From: Prolixibacteraceae bacterium
Lineage (GTDB): Bacteria; Bacteroidota; Bacteroidia; Bacteroidales; Prolixibacteraceae
Reading direction: 5' to 3'
NCBI GenBank assembly: GCA_019856515.1
Contig: CP082230.1
Span: 124,001 to 188,000 of the forward strand
Length of the DNA: 64,000 nt
The stretch's first letter is position 1. The number at the start of each line of letters is the position of its first letter. This document shows, in pieces, positions 16,874 to 26,033 of this stretch. The position numbers were made by a program, and so were the translations under genes. The notes beneath the pieces were generated by a model. That model was not told the origin of the DNA. It was given only the letters and a program-made list of their open reading frames with translations, and ran no database searches.

Positions 16874-19609
16874 TTAAAGAATGACTTTCTTTGTTTCTGA
16901 TTTTCCATTTGAGTAATTAATTTTTACTATATAGATACCTTTCTGTGGTGCTTTTAGAATCACATCATTGCTATTGGGCTTTTGTTGCGATATAAGCACA
17001 CCATTGGGGTTAAATAATTCAATATTCATTATCTGTTTACTACTGCTAATATATGTGTTGTTTTTCCCATATATTACTTTAGATAGAGGGTGCTCAGAAT
17101 CTTTACTCAGGCTTGATGTAGAGTTATTGTTTTGATTCGTTTCCCCCGATTCAAGGATAGTGAATTTTACAGGTTTCCCTGCATCGTGATCTGTTGGAAG
17201 ATACACTTCAATGGTATTATTGTTAAAACTGTTATTCCATAGGTTTCCATTTAAGGTTAAGGTAATGGCACTTACTGAAGGGTCCATTGTTGGGTCATTA
17301 GCTGTGACTTGCACTAATCCATCTACCTCTTCAAGAAGTAGAACTACTTGTTTATTGGTCGAAATGGAGAAGTCTCCTGCATGTAATGTTTTAGTTGTTT
17401 TATGGAATACGACTCCCAGTGAATGAGATAAAGTGCTCTCTGCGGCTTGAATTTCAATACTGTTATCCAGAATGTTCACTGGCATTGTTTTGAAAGCCTC
17501 ATTTGCTGATTGATTCCCACTATAAACCATATATGCATAGGTTGCATTGGTCACATTACGTCCATGATTGATGTACATATGGAAGATGTTCTCTGTCGTA
17601 TTCATATCTTTACGGTTTCGATTCTTATAGTTGAGTTCCTTCCATTTTGTTGATCTGGACTCTGTTTTAAGAACAACTTCACCTGATGTCCATTCGGGGA
17701 CTACTGCATAAGCAAATTTTCCAGGTTGTGAAGCTCCATATAAAGTGGTGTTATTTGGATCAAAAGTGAATGTCTGAGAAGAGTTGTTGTTTTGTATCGC
17801 ATGGATATCATCCCACACTTGGTAGTCTCCTTCCCATGCTGTTTGCTCTATCGTAGTCCAAATATCTCCCTCTTTTGATGTTGTCATATTATCTATATTA
17901 GAGCCTAATGCAAGAAGATAGTCCCCAAAGATAAAGTATGATTTAAATGCTTTTACTCCGTATAAGAAAGTATTTGGATCGCTAGGACTATAGATAATAT
18001 CTTGAGATTTCACATTTGAATCCATCACCTCTAGTTCGTATCCTACAACCGCATTTTCACCACCATTAGTGGCCCCTCCAGAGTAGTTCATCTTGCTACA
18101 ATAACCGCTCCAATTTTTACGAGGCTTAATAGGATCAACATTTTGCCTAACAGTTGTTCCTGGTAGGGATGAATGATTCCATGCTCCCATCGAACGATAG
18201 TGTTCATTTCCATCTTTTAAGAAAAGTGTTACACCAAGGTCAGTATAAAAGTTGTATGCATCATCTTGATTCGGATCAGACTCTGTTCCGTCGGTTCGAT
18301 ATGATGCTGTATTTATAAAGATATAGTAGTCTTTGTTCTTTTTGACAAGATCATCATTATTGTAGAACCATCGAGTCCCTTCATATAACCCTTGATCTTT
18401 ATCACTCATATTGATCCGATTGTTTATCGCGGTGCTCTGAAATGATTTAAGCTCACTAAGTTCGTCTGGACTAAAACTGTCAGACCACTTGTTTATTAGC
18501 TTATCAACAATCTTCTTTGATTTGACAATACTTGGCTTGGTGTTGTTGTAGTTCATTCCATATCTGCCAATGCCTATGGGCAAGAACCCTTTGTAATAGA
18601 ACCAAGAACTGCCACGTATATAGTTTATTAATGCTTCTCTATTTGCGATTGACAACCCTTGCTGCCATGCTGTACCTAAGAAATATCCTAGAATATCAAT
18701 TGCTGCATTGGCTCCATCTATTGGGTAGCCCCATACAATATTTTGTCGTCCATGTCCCCATCCTGCGCCATCAGCTGTAAATCCTTCTGTCCAAAAGTCT
18801 GTCTTAATAGTGTTTTGAGAAACTGTAGAAAGTGCATTTTGAGCCACAGTGCATAATACGTCCATCATGGGTATCGATTTCATTGCAGCAGCAGTTGGTA
18901 GAAGTGATCGGTAAGCGAGGGCATTTCCTCCAACCCACCACACATGATTTCGGAAACGTTCTACACTTACAACATTTTTGTCTGTTTCATCATTTCTATA
19001 TGGTTGTGTCCACGATTGATAACTTAAGTCAACAAGTATTTTGTTTGCTTTGATAAGATTGACATCTGTATTGGTCCTGTTTTCTGCTGCCTCCATCAGG
19101 TCAAACAGACAGAAATAACTGTTAACAGCAGATGTTGGAATAGAAAAACAACTAATATGAAATCGTCCCTTTGAAATAGCCCCTCTTAAGATCTCTATAT
19201 CTCCATAAATGATGATTGTCTTGTATAGTTTGGGAAGTAAGATCTCTATCTCTTCTGATGAGATCTGTTTTTTTTGTATTGCTTCCGATAGACGCCATAC
19301 CCTTAGAAGTGCATCCCCCGTTAATTCACTAACTTCTTTTTGAGGTGTTGTCCACGATTTTGAATACTTTTTGTTTCGTATAATGTCATCTTCTAAACTG
19401 ATAAGGTCCGAGAACCTACCATCATCTTGTAGTTTAGATAAGCAGTATTCTAATGATTGAGCTTTTGCTAACTCATGTCTTCTGTAAGCATGAGTCGAGA
19501 AGTAAGTTCTTAAGTGATCTATCCCTTCCTCCTTGGTTTGACTGCTTGCTTCATGAGTAAACACCCCTACAAAGAGTAGAAGTGTGATTACAATGTAACG
19601 TAAATTCAT
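16874..19609 (-). CDS. Polysaccharide lyase family 8, T9SS-secreted (lyase 1)
   Basis: A 911-residue secreted lyase of the hyaluronate/chondroitin AC lyase family, which cleaves uronic-acid glycans by beta-elimination. A signal peptide (about 1-23) precedes the alpha/alpha-toroid domain, which holds candidate catalytic Asn229 (WWVGGNALAY), His286 and Tyr295 (GWGHGRQNIVWGY; the 9-residue His-Tyr spacing equals that of chondroitin AC lyase). Beta-sandwich domains follow. The last 80 residues are a T9SS type A sorting domain (MNIELFNPNGVLISQQ, GIYIVKINYSNGKSETKKVIL). It is a tandem paralogue of the gene at 20530-23262, nearly identical over long stretches. Substrate (chondroitin, dermatan, hyaluronan or xanthan) is not determined. 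Confidence 0.9.
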   Translation of the reverse strand: MNLRYIVITLLLFVGVFTHEASSQTKEEGIDHLRTYFSTHAYRRHELAKAQSLEYCLSKLQDDGRFSDLISLEDDIIRNKKYSKSWTTPQKEVSELTGDALLRVWRLSEAIQKKQISSEEIEILLPKLYKTIIIYGDIEILRGAISKGRFHISCFSIPTSAVNSYFCLFDLMEAAENRTNTDVNLIKANKILVDLSYQSWTQPYRNDETDKNVVSVERFRNHVWWVGGNALAYRSLLPTAAAMKSIPMMDVLCTVAQNALSTVSQNTIKTDFWTEGFTADGAGWGHGRQNIVWGYPIDGANAAIDILGYFLGTAWQQGLSIANREALINYIRGSSWFYYKGFLPIGIGRYGMNYNNTKPSIVKSKKIVDKLINKWSDSFSPDELSELKSFQSTAINNRINMSDKDQGLYEGTRWFYNNDDLVKKNKDYYIFINTASYRTDGTESDPNQDDAYNFYTDLGVTLFLKDGNEHYRSMGAWNHSSLPGTTVRQNVDPIKPRKNWSGYCSKMNYSGGATNGGENAVVGYELEVMDSNVKSQDIIYSPSDPNTFLYGVKAFKSYFIFGDYLLALGSNIDNMTTSKEGDIWTTIEQTAWEGDYQVWDDIHAIQNNNSSQTFTFDPNNTTLYGASQPGKFAYAVVPEWTSGEVVLKTESRSTKWKELNYKNRNRKDMNTTENIFHMYINHGRNVTNATYAYMVYSGNQSANEAFKTMPVNILDNSIEIQAAESTLSHSLGVVFHKTTKTLHAGDFSISTNKQVVLLLEEVDGLVQVTANDPTMDPSVSAITLTLNGNLWNNSFNNNTIEVYLPTDHDAGKPVKFTILESGETNQNNNSTSSLSKDSEHPLSKVIYGKNNTYISSSKQIMNIELFNPNGVLISQQKPNSNDVILKAPQKGIYIVKINYSNGKSETKKVIL

Positions 19610-20471
19610 TATTGTTCGTTTAATGGTTTATTCCTTACAAAGGAGGGAAATACCTATGTCATTTGATGAATAAATAGTACACTTTTATATACGTATCGTG
19701 TATGACGTTTTATTTTAGTGAACGCATAAGTTAATCTGATGCTGTAATGTGCTAAATTTTCTTTCCCTCCGAAGTTCGCCATCTCATCATATCTAGAGAT
19801 CTTTGTAAATATTATTGGACGAGTATATCAATAAATCAATACAGAGGGCTACTTCAGCCTCTTCGCATATTGTATATATCATGTAGAACCATCTATCTAT
19901 ATTCTCAGTGATTTGCTTTTCGTTCTAAATATTGGCAGTACTTCATGGATAATAACTAGGATACAGATAGCATATTTACAAGTACCTTCCCTATACTAAA
20001 CTTACCCTTAAGTTACCTTTAACTTACCCTTCCATTACCTCCACAGGACTTATAGGTAAGCTAAACGTAAGAGAAGTGTCTCTTAATTGTGATAAAAAAC
20101 GCTCGTAGTTATATTGTAATAAGCTGGTTGTTTTAGGTTTAAATAGGTGAGAGTCATTAGTCTATCATGGGTGTTTTATATGGGTTGGAAGTTTGAGAAG
20201 AGTGTACCAAATGAATACAGTCTTGTCTACTACTTTAAGAGATTTTGTCCGAGTTAATTCTACATTGCTCAGGGCAATGTTTAAATGCTTTGATATTAAA
20301 TCAAAAATAGAGATAGTGAGGTATTGCTATAAGATGGCTATTAATCCGACATCGATATATTACCATCAATTATTTTATGGTAGTTTGATTTTTAGTGCTT
20401 TACAAATATCTCAATGTCGTTATACTTCTGTCAGTTTAATAATGAAGCTCGTTATACTATCTACATTAAAG
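19610..20471. other. Gene-free spacer between the duplicated lyases
   Basis: About 0.86 kb without a convincing gene. It contains the lyase 1 promoter region (a CAAAGG -7-like motif about 38 bp before its start, also seen before lyase 2) and an 11-bp-period repeat (20001-20044). A 105-codon plus-strand frame at 20193-20510 ends inside the lyase 2 terminator and is treated as chance. Confidence 0.5.
20001..20044. repeat. 11-bp-period direct repeat, four units
   Basis: Units CTTACCCTTAA, GTTACCTTTAA, CTTACCCTTCC, ATTACCTCCAC share the core TTACC at an exact 11-bp spacing. Inverted matches to the core (GGTAAG) follow shortly after. The helical phasing would suit cooperative protein binding; no protein can be named. 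Confidence 0.6.
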
Positions 20472-20505
20472 AACAGCACCCTAAGCAAAGCTTTAAGGTG
20501 CTGTT
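20472..20505 (-). terminator. Terminator-like hairpin after PL8 lyase 2
   Basis: Stem AACAGCAC with GTGCTGTT, extended by CTAAGC/GCTTTAAG pairing with a bulge, 25 bp past the lyase stop on the minus strand. The following T-tract is short. Confidence 0.6.
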
Positions 20506-20529
20506 TGTGATATGAATATAAATAGTCAA

Positions 20530-23262
20530 TTAAAGATATACTTTCTTCATTGCTGATTCGCCGTTTGAGAGAACAATTCTTACAAAATATAATCCTTCTT
20601 GAGGTACTACTAAGGCAGTTTTATTGTTGTTCGGAATTTCTTGTGAAATAAGCATGCCACTTGTGTTAAAGATCTCTACTCGTGAGATTGTTTCTCCACT
20701 TGTTAAGTATGAAATGGTTCCTTCTTTTACTACTTTGATTGATGTTGATTTATGATCAATATTATCTGTATTCACCCCCTCTTTATCTTGGTTTGTTTCA
20801 CCTGATTCAAGGATCGTAAATTTTACTGGTTTTCCAGCATGGTGACCTGTCGGAAGATAGATATCGATGGTATTATTGTTAAAGCTGTTATTCCATAAGT
20901 TGCCATTTAGAGTTAAAGAGATGGAACTTATAGATGGGTCCATGGTAGGGTCATTTGCTGTAATTTGAATTAATCCATCTACCTCTTCAAGCAGTAGAAC
21001 TATTGGCTTGTTGGTTGAAATGGAAAGGTCTCCAGCTTGTAACGTTTTTGTCGTTTTATGAAATACGACCCCCATTGAACGAGATAAAGTGCTCTCAGCA
21101 GCTTGAATTTCAATACTGTTATCCAGAATGTTCACTGGCATTGTTTTGAAAGCCTCATTTGCTGATTGATTCCCACTATAAACCATATATGCATAGGTTG
21201 CATCAGTAACGTTACGTCCATGGTTGATGTACATATGGAATATATCTTCCGTAGTATTCATATCCCCACGATTTCGATTTTTATAGTTGAGCTCTTTCCA
21301 GTTTGTCGATCTTGTTTCCGTTTTAAGAATAACTTCACCCGAAGTCCATTCAGGTACTACTGCATAAGCAAATTTTCCTGGTTGTGAAGCACCATATAAA
21401 GTGGTGTTATTTGAATCAAAAGTGAATGTTTGAGAAGTCCTACTATCTTGTACTGTCGATATGTTATTCCATATTTGATAGTCTCCTTCCCAAACTGTTT
21501 GTTCAATTGTTGTCCATATATCTCCCTCTTTTGATGTTGTCATATTATCGATATTGGAGCCTAATGCCAAAAGATAGTCACCAAAGATAAAGTATGATTT
21601 GAAAGCCCTTACGCCATATATGAATGGATTTGGATCACTTGGATCAGATATAATACCTTCTGATTTCTTTTTGGCATCCATCACTTGCAACTCATATCCA
21701 GCAACAGCATTTTCACCCCCATTTGTAGCACCACCTGCATAATTCATTTTACTGCAATATCCACTCCAATTTGTGCGAGCTACCATAGGACTTACATTCT
21801 GTCTTACAGTAGTTCCAGGTATAGATGTAAGATCCCAGGCACCCATTGAACGATAGTGCTCATTTCCATCTTTCAAGAAAAGAGTCATCCCTAAGTCTGT
21901 GTAGAAGTTATATCGATCCCCCTCATCAGGAGCTGATTCTGTTCCGTCGGTTCTATAAGATGCGGTATTTATAAAAATGTAGTAGTTGCTATTTTTCTTT
22001 ACCAAATCATCATTGTTATAGAACCATCTGGTACCATCATATTCTCCTGGCTCAGCACTACTCATCTCGATAAGATTTGTCTTTGCTGTATTTTGAAATT
22101 GTTGAAGCTCTTTAAGTTCATCAGGATTAAAACTATCACTCCATTTAGATAGTAGTTTGTCTACAATTTTCGTAGACTTAATCGAGTTGGCTACAGTGTT
22201 GTTATAATCCATACCTCCACGTCCAAGTCCGATGGGTAAGAATCCTTTATAATAATACCAAGAGCTACCATGTAAGTAGTTAAAGATTGCATTTTTATTC
22301 GTTACAGAGAGACCTTGTTGCCATGAGGTTCCTAAAAAGTATCCCAATAGATCTAATGCAGCAATACTTCCATCGATTGGGTACCCCCAAACGATACTTT
22401 GGCGACCGTGTCCCCATCCTGCACCATCAGCAGTGAAACCTTCAGTCCAGAAATCTGTCTCAATAGTGTTTTGTGCAACTGTTGAAAGAGCATTTTGTGC
22501 AACTGTACACAGTACATCCATCATAGGGATCGATTTCATTGCAGCAGCAGTTGGAAGTAAAGATCTATATGCTAATGCATTTCCTCCAACCCACCATACG
22601 TGATTTCTGAATCGTTCCACACTGATTACATTGTTATCAGTATTATCGTTTCTAAAAGGTTGTGTCCATGATTGATAACTTAGAGATTTAAGCATTTGAT
22701 TTGCTTGAATAAGATCAGCATCTTTGTTGCTTCCTTTTTCAGCTTCTTCCATCAAATCAAACAGGCAAAAATAACTGTTAACAGCTGCCGTTGGGATTGC
22801 AAAACAACTTGTATGAAAACGCCCAGCAGTTACTGAGCCTCTTAACGTTTCAATGTTACCATATATAATTATCGCTTTGTATAATTTCGGTATAAGTAGG
22901 CTCTTCTCTTCGTTGCTTATTCGATTCTTTTGTATCGCCTCTGCAAGTCTCCAAATGCGAAGTAAGGCATCCCCCGTTAATGTGCTAACTGTCTTCTGAG
23001 GAGTAGTCCAAGGTTTTGAGTATTTCTTATTACTCATGATATCATTTTCTTGATCAATAAGATCTGAGAAGCGTCCATCATTTTGCAGTGTTGTTAGACA
23101 TTCGTCAAGAGGTTTTGCTTTAGCTAATTCGTGTCCTCTGTAAGAATGGTTGGAGAAATAGGTTCTAAAATAATCAATTCCTTCCTCTTTTGTCTGTCCA
23201 ATTGTATCATTGGCAAATATCCCGATAACGATCAGGAGTGTTAAAAGGTAACGTATATTCAT
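20530..23262 (-). CDS. Polysaccharide lyase family 8, T9SS-secreted (lyase 2)
   Basis: A 910-residue paralogue of lyase 1 with the same architecture: signal peptide (about 1-22), toroid with Asn228, His285 and Tyr294 (GWGHGRQSIVWGY), beta-sandwich domains and a T9SS type A tail (RVEIFNTSGMLISQE, GLYFVRIVLSNGESAMKKVYL). The catalytic and central regions are almost identical to lyase 1, while the linker before the sorting domain (about 815-840) differs in sequence and is slightly longer. This suggests duplication, then divergence of the linker. Both probably act outside the cell or on its surface; the sulfatase at 24064-25611 would act on the sulfated products. Confidence 0.9.
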   Translation of the reverse strand: MNIRYLLTLLIVIGIFANDTIGQTKEEGIDYFRTYFSNHSYRGHELAKAKPLDECLTTLQNDGRFSDLIDQENDIMSNKKYSKPWTTPQKTVSTLTGDALLRIWRLAEAIQKNRISNEEKSLLIPKLYKAIIIYGNIETLRGSVTAGRFHTSCFAIPTAAVNSYFCLFDLMEEAEKGSNKDADLIQANQMLKSLSYQSWTQPFRNDNTDNNVISVERFRNHVWWVGGNALAYRSLLPTAAAMKSIPMMDVLCTVAQNALSTVAQNTIETDFWTEGFTADGAGWGHGRQSIVWGYPIDGSIAALDLLGYFLGTSWQQGLSVTNKNAIFNYLHGSSWYYYKGFLPIGLGRGGMDYNNTVANSIKSTKIVDKLLSKWSDSFNPDELKELQQFQNTAKTNLIEMSSAEPGEYDGTRWFYNNDDLVKKNSNYYIFINTASYRTDGTESAPDEGDRYNFYTDLGMTLFLKDGNEHYRSMGAWDLTSIPGTTVRQNVSPMVARTNWSGYCSKMNYAGGATNGGENAVAGYELQVMDAKKKSEGIISDPSDPNPFIYGVRAFKSYFIFGDYLLALGSNIDNMTTSKEGDIWTTIEQTVWEGDYQIWNNISTVQDSRTSQTFTFDSNNTTLYGASQPGKFAYAVVPEWTSGEVILKTETRSTNWKELNYKNRNRGDMNTTEDIFHMYINHGRNVTDATYAYMVYSGNQSANEAFKTMPVNILDNSIEIQAAESTLSRSMGVVFHKTTKTLQAGDLSISTNKPIVLLLEEVDGLIQITANDPTMDPSISSISLTLNGNLWNNSFNNNTIDIYLPTGHHAGKPVKFTILESGETNQDKEGVNTDNIDHKSTSIKVVKEGTISYLTSGETISRVEIFNTSGMLISQEIPNNNKTALVVPQEGLYFVRIVLSNGESAMKKVYL

Positions 23263-23628
23263 ATAATAGTCGTTTTATGGTTTAATCATTGCAAAGGTTC
23301 TTAATAATTGTTTTACCATATGACCTTATTGTACGGTTTTGTGTCTACTATTGTGTGGTAGCAAATATTGAATTGTCTGTATATTGTTGTTATCTTGTTG
23401 TTAATTAGTTTAATAGGGTGGGTTGGTTCAAATGTGTTATAGAACACAATTGGTCTCTTTTGTTGTTTTTATATAATGAATGTCATTAAATAACTCATGT
23501 TATATGCGATATGTTATTGTGTAGGATAGCACTATTTCCTCCTTGTCATAAAGGCTTATTGAAGTGAGGGAATATTCTTGAGTCGGAATAAATTTGATGT
23601 TAAATTATCATCAAATAGGTGGTTAATG
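23263..23628. other. Gene-free stretch upstream of PL8 lyase 2
   Basis: AT-rich DNA between the divergent lyase 2 and the small Cys-rich protein gene. A CAAAGG (minus strand CCTTTG) about 30 bp before the lyase start resembles a degenerate -7 box. Nothing else is recognised. Confidence 0.4.
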
Positions 23629-23661
23629 TTGTAAAACAACTTCGTTCAATCAATATTTTTG
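23629..23661 (+). promoter_or_regulatory. Promoter of the small Cys-rich protein gene
   Basis: TTG at 23629-23631 as a -33 element and TATTTTTG at 23654-23661 as the -7 box (TAnnTTTG), spaced 22 bp. This predicts a leader of roughly 65 nt. Confidence 0.5.
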
Positions 23662-23732
23662 ATAAATATCATTCCTCTTCGTAATTAAAAGTTGTATTTT
23701 GAGATAGCTAAATAAATCAAATCAATTGAATT

Positions 23733-23936
23733 ATGAAGAGTTACTATATCAATAATCAGTATCAGAGCGAAGGGGTGCACGAGGTGCATACCGCAGACTG
23801 TCCGTTTCTTCCAGGTAGTATCGATCGTAGGTATATTGGAGCTTATAAGAATGTCGATATGGCTATTCATAATGCTCAGAGCGAATATTCTCATGTTGAG
23901 AGTTGTGCATACTGTTGTAAAAAAGATCGTAAATAG
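23733..23936 (+). CDS. Small conserved Cys/His protein
   Basis: A 67-residue protein with HEVHTADCPFLP near the start, a central YIGAYKNVDMAIHNAQ and a C-terminal CAYCCKK cluster. The pattern (HEVHxxxC, YxGxFxxCxxA, CxxCC) recurs in short unannotated Bacteroidota proteins as I remember them. The Cys/His spacing suggests a small metal-binding fold, though no function is known. It has its own promoter-like element and ends ahead of a bidirectional terminator. The opposing frame (23685-23894) has no such pattern and is taken as its shadow. Confidence 0.75.
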   Translation: MKSYYINNQYQSEGVHEVHTADCPFLPGSIDRRYIGAYKNVDMAIHNAQSEYSHVESCAYCCKKDRK

Positions 23937-24006
23937 GTTTCATCGGGGGGGTATGCATTATGCTTCCCACATTTTTTGTTCTTTTAATTCATTCTAGCGT
24001 ATTAAA

Positions 24007-24041
24007 AAAAAGCCTATCAACATATGATTGATAGGCTTTTT
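24007..24041. terminator. Bidirectional intrinsic terminator
   Basis: Perfect 14-bp inverted repeat (24007-24020 with 24028-24041, 7-nt loop), flanked by A-run and T-run. It sits between the convergent small-protein and sulfatase genes and works in both directions. Confidence 0.9.
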
Positions 24042-24063
24042 GTATTTGCTTTGAATTATATTC

Positions 24064-25611
24064 TTAAAGGGCTGTAATTTCTTGCGATAAATTATTTAGC
24101 TTCTTTAGTTGAGGCCATCCTTTAGAACCTTCTGAGTTTTGTTGTTTTGTCCCTACGGTACTTCGTCCATCATTGATACACTTCATAAGCGTCGTGTACA
24201 TTGTTTTGACTACCTCTGGATTATCTTGGAAAACATTATTGGTCTCTTGTGGGTCTTTTGCAATATTATAGAGTTGAATGTTTGGTAAGTTAAGCTCTTT
24301 GGCTTTTTTAGGTTTTGGAGCAGACCATCCACCTGATCCTGCACATAGCTCTAATTTCCAATCTCCTTGTCTAATTGCGAAGCTACCATTGATAGAGTGA
24401 TGTATTGTGTAATCACGAGTGTATTCTCCTGTATTTCCTTTTTGTAACATAGATAGCATGCTGTAACTATCTACTGCATCACGGTCTTCTAATGGTTGCT
24501 CAATGATTTCAGCAGCAGTAGCCATAAAGTCAGTTGTACAAGATGTTTTATCGATCTTTGTTCCTGCTTTAATACCTTTGGGCCAATGAACAATGAAAGG
24601 AACATGGTGTCCTCCTTCAAAGATATCTGCCTTATGCCCACGATAATTGGCACTCGGGTCATGTCCTTTTTCTTTTAAAACATCAAAACGAGCCATCGGT
24701 GAACATCCATTATCAGATGTAAAGACTACAATTGTATTTTTATCAATACCTTGCTTCTTCAATTCTGCCATTAAATCTCCTACATAATGGTCAATCATCA
24801 TTACAAAGTCACCATATGGATTCAATCCACTTTTTCCTTGCCACTCTTTCGTTGGAACAATTGGAGTGTGAGGTGATGGAATAGGAAGATATAAAAAGAA
24901 TGGTTTCTTATTCGTAACTTGTTCAGCAACATATTTCTTTGCACGTCTAAAGAAGTTTGGCGTTGCATCTTCAATCGTAAAGTCTGGAGCGATCCATCCT
25001 TTTCGATAAAACCCATATCCCGTTACTTTGTCTATCTTACGAGTAGGAATTGCAGTTGCTTTTCCATTTTCAACATATACATATGGTGGGATATCTAAAG
25101 AGGCAGCATGACCATAGGCATAATCAAAACCTACATCATTGGGATTATTTGTTACTGGTTTGCTGAAGTCAATACTTTTATCTTCTTTCATGGTCCAATC
25201 CCAACCAAGGTGCCATTTGCCAATAAAAGCTGTTTGGTATCCTTTTTTGTGAAATAGATCGGCAACGGTATTTCTCGAAGAGTCAATTAATGCTTTTGAA
25301 TCCCCCCACGTTACTCCATTTTTCAATGATGAACGCCAATTGTATCTTCCAGTTAAGATCCCATACCTTGTAGGTGTACATACTGCAGATGAGGTGTGCA
25401 TGTCAGTAAACATTGCACCTTCCTTAGCCAACTGGTTTAAGTGAGGGGTTTTGATTTTACATGATGAGTTAAATGCTTCGATATCTCCATAACCTAGATC
25501 ATCAGCTAGGATATATATAACATTAGGTTGTGTTGGTTGAGGGGCCTCTTTTGTTCCACAAGATGCTAAAAAAGCAGATAGAACAAGCCACCCATGTTTT
25601 AATGGTTTCAT
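24064..25611 (-). CDS. Sulfatase lipoprotein (arylsulfatase/GalNAc-6-sulfatase type)
   Basis: A 515-residue family S1 sulfatase with a lipobox (LASC, Cys18). The metal site begins at Asp37-Asp38 (YILADDLGYGD). The nucleophile is Cys78 in the signature CTPTR, which must be converted to formylglycine by a maturase not encoded in this window. Further active-site segments include KWHLG, SPHTPIVP and FTSDNGCSP. The layout resembles GalNAc-6-sulfatase and arylsulfatase A proteins. Next to two PL8 lyases it probably desulfates glycosaminoglycan fragments; regiospecificity is inference. Confidence 0.9.
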   Translation of the reverse strand: MKPLKHGWLVLSAFLASCGTKEAPQPTQPNVIYILADDLGYGDIEAFNSSCKIKTPHLNQLAKEGAMFTDMHTSSAVCTPTRYGILTGRYNWRSSLKNGVTWGDSKALIDSSRNTVADLFHKKGYQTAFIGKWHLGWDWTMKEDKSIDFSKPVTNNPNDVGFDYAYGHAASLDIPPYVYVENGKATAIPTRKIDKVTGYGFYRKGWIAPDFTIEDATPNFFRRAKKYVAEQVTNKKPFFLYLPIPSPHTPIVPTKEWQGKSGLNPYGDFVMMIDHYVGDLMAELKKQGIDKNTIVVFTSDNGCSPMARFDVLKEKGHDPSANYRGHKADIFEGGHHVPFIVHWPKGIKAGTKIDKTSCTTDFMATAAEIIEQPLEDRDAVDSYSMLSMLQKGNTGEYTRDYTIHHSINGSFAIRQGDWKLELCAGSGGWSAPKPKKAKELNLPNIQLYNIAKDPQETNNVFQDNPEVVKTMYTTLMKCINDGRSTVGTKQQNSEGSKGWPQLKKLNNLSQEITAL

Positions 25612-25640
25612 AAAGTTAGTCTAAAAATGATTTGATAGTT

Positions 25641-25648
25641 CAAATATA
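25641..25648 (-). promoter_or_regulatory. -7 box (TATATTTG) of the sulfatase gene
   Basis: Minus-strand TAnnTTTG match 30 bp before the sulfatase start. No good -33 at the expected spacing. Confidence 0.4.
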
Positions 25649-25989
25649 AAACATTATTTCAAATACGGAACCAGATGGCACCTTATTTAAATAATGTCTT
25701 TATTAATAGCTGACTATGGGGAAATAATTAAGCTTTAAAAGTTATATGTGAGGTTAATTCACACTTCTTGAGATCTTTATTATCACTTCTTATAAAGGCT
25801 TTTATCCTTTCTTGATAAATTTGGGGTTGCTACATTTATGTGCACATTATTATTTTCGTAGACATGAACGGTGAAGGTCTGGTAGAATTGTTATGTAAAA
25901 ATTATGCATAAGCAATTGGTTCTGTGGTAGCACTTATTGAAGTGGTATTTGTGATGATGTTTCTCGAGGTTAAATGTTTAATATAAAAA
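25649..25989. other. Gene-free stretch between sulfatase and PepSY-TM operon end
   Basis: About 0.34 kb of AT-rich DNA upstream of the sulfatase and downstream of the PepSY-TM gene. I see nothing recognisable in it. Confidence 0.4.
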
Positions 25990-26028
25990 AAAAGGTAGAT
26001 TACTATAATGATCTGTAATCTACCTTTT
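25990..26028 (-). terminator. Terminator of the eight-gene TonB/ABC operon
   Basis: Perfect 14-bp inverted repeat (25990-26003 with 26015-26028, 11-nt loop) followed on the minus strand by a long T-run, 5 bp past the PepSY-TM gene stop. Confidence 0.9.
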
Positions 26029-26033
26029 AATAC

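Noticed and set aside
20193..20510. 105-codon plus-strand ORF between the PL8 genes
   Set aside because: No signal, domain or family pattern; its end runs through the lyase 2 terminator hairpin, so it is probably chance.
23685..23894. 69-codon minus-strand ORF
   Set aside because: Overlaps the plus-strand Cys/His protein, which has the recognisable residue pattern and promoter.
10781..25611. Standard polysaccharide utilisation locus
   Set aside because: No SusC/SusD pair or hybrid two-component regulator lies among these carbohydrate genes; the SusC-type receptor at 61911 is 36 kb away.
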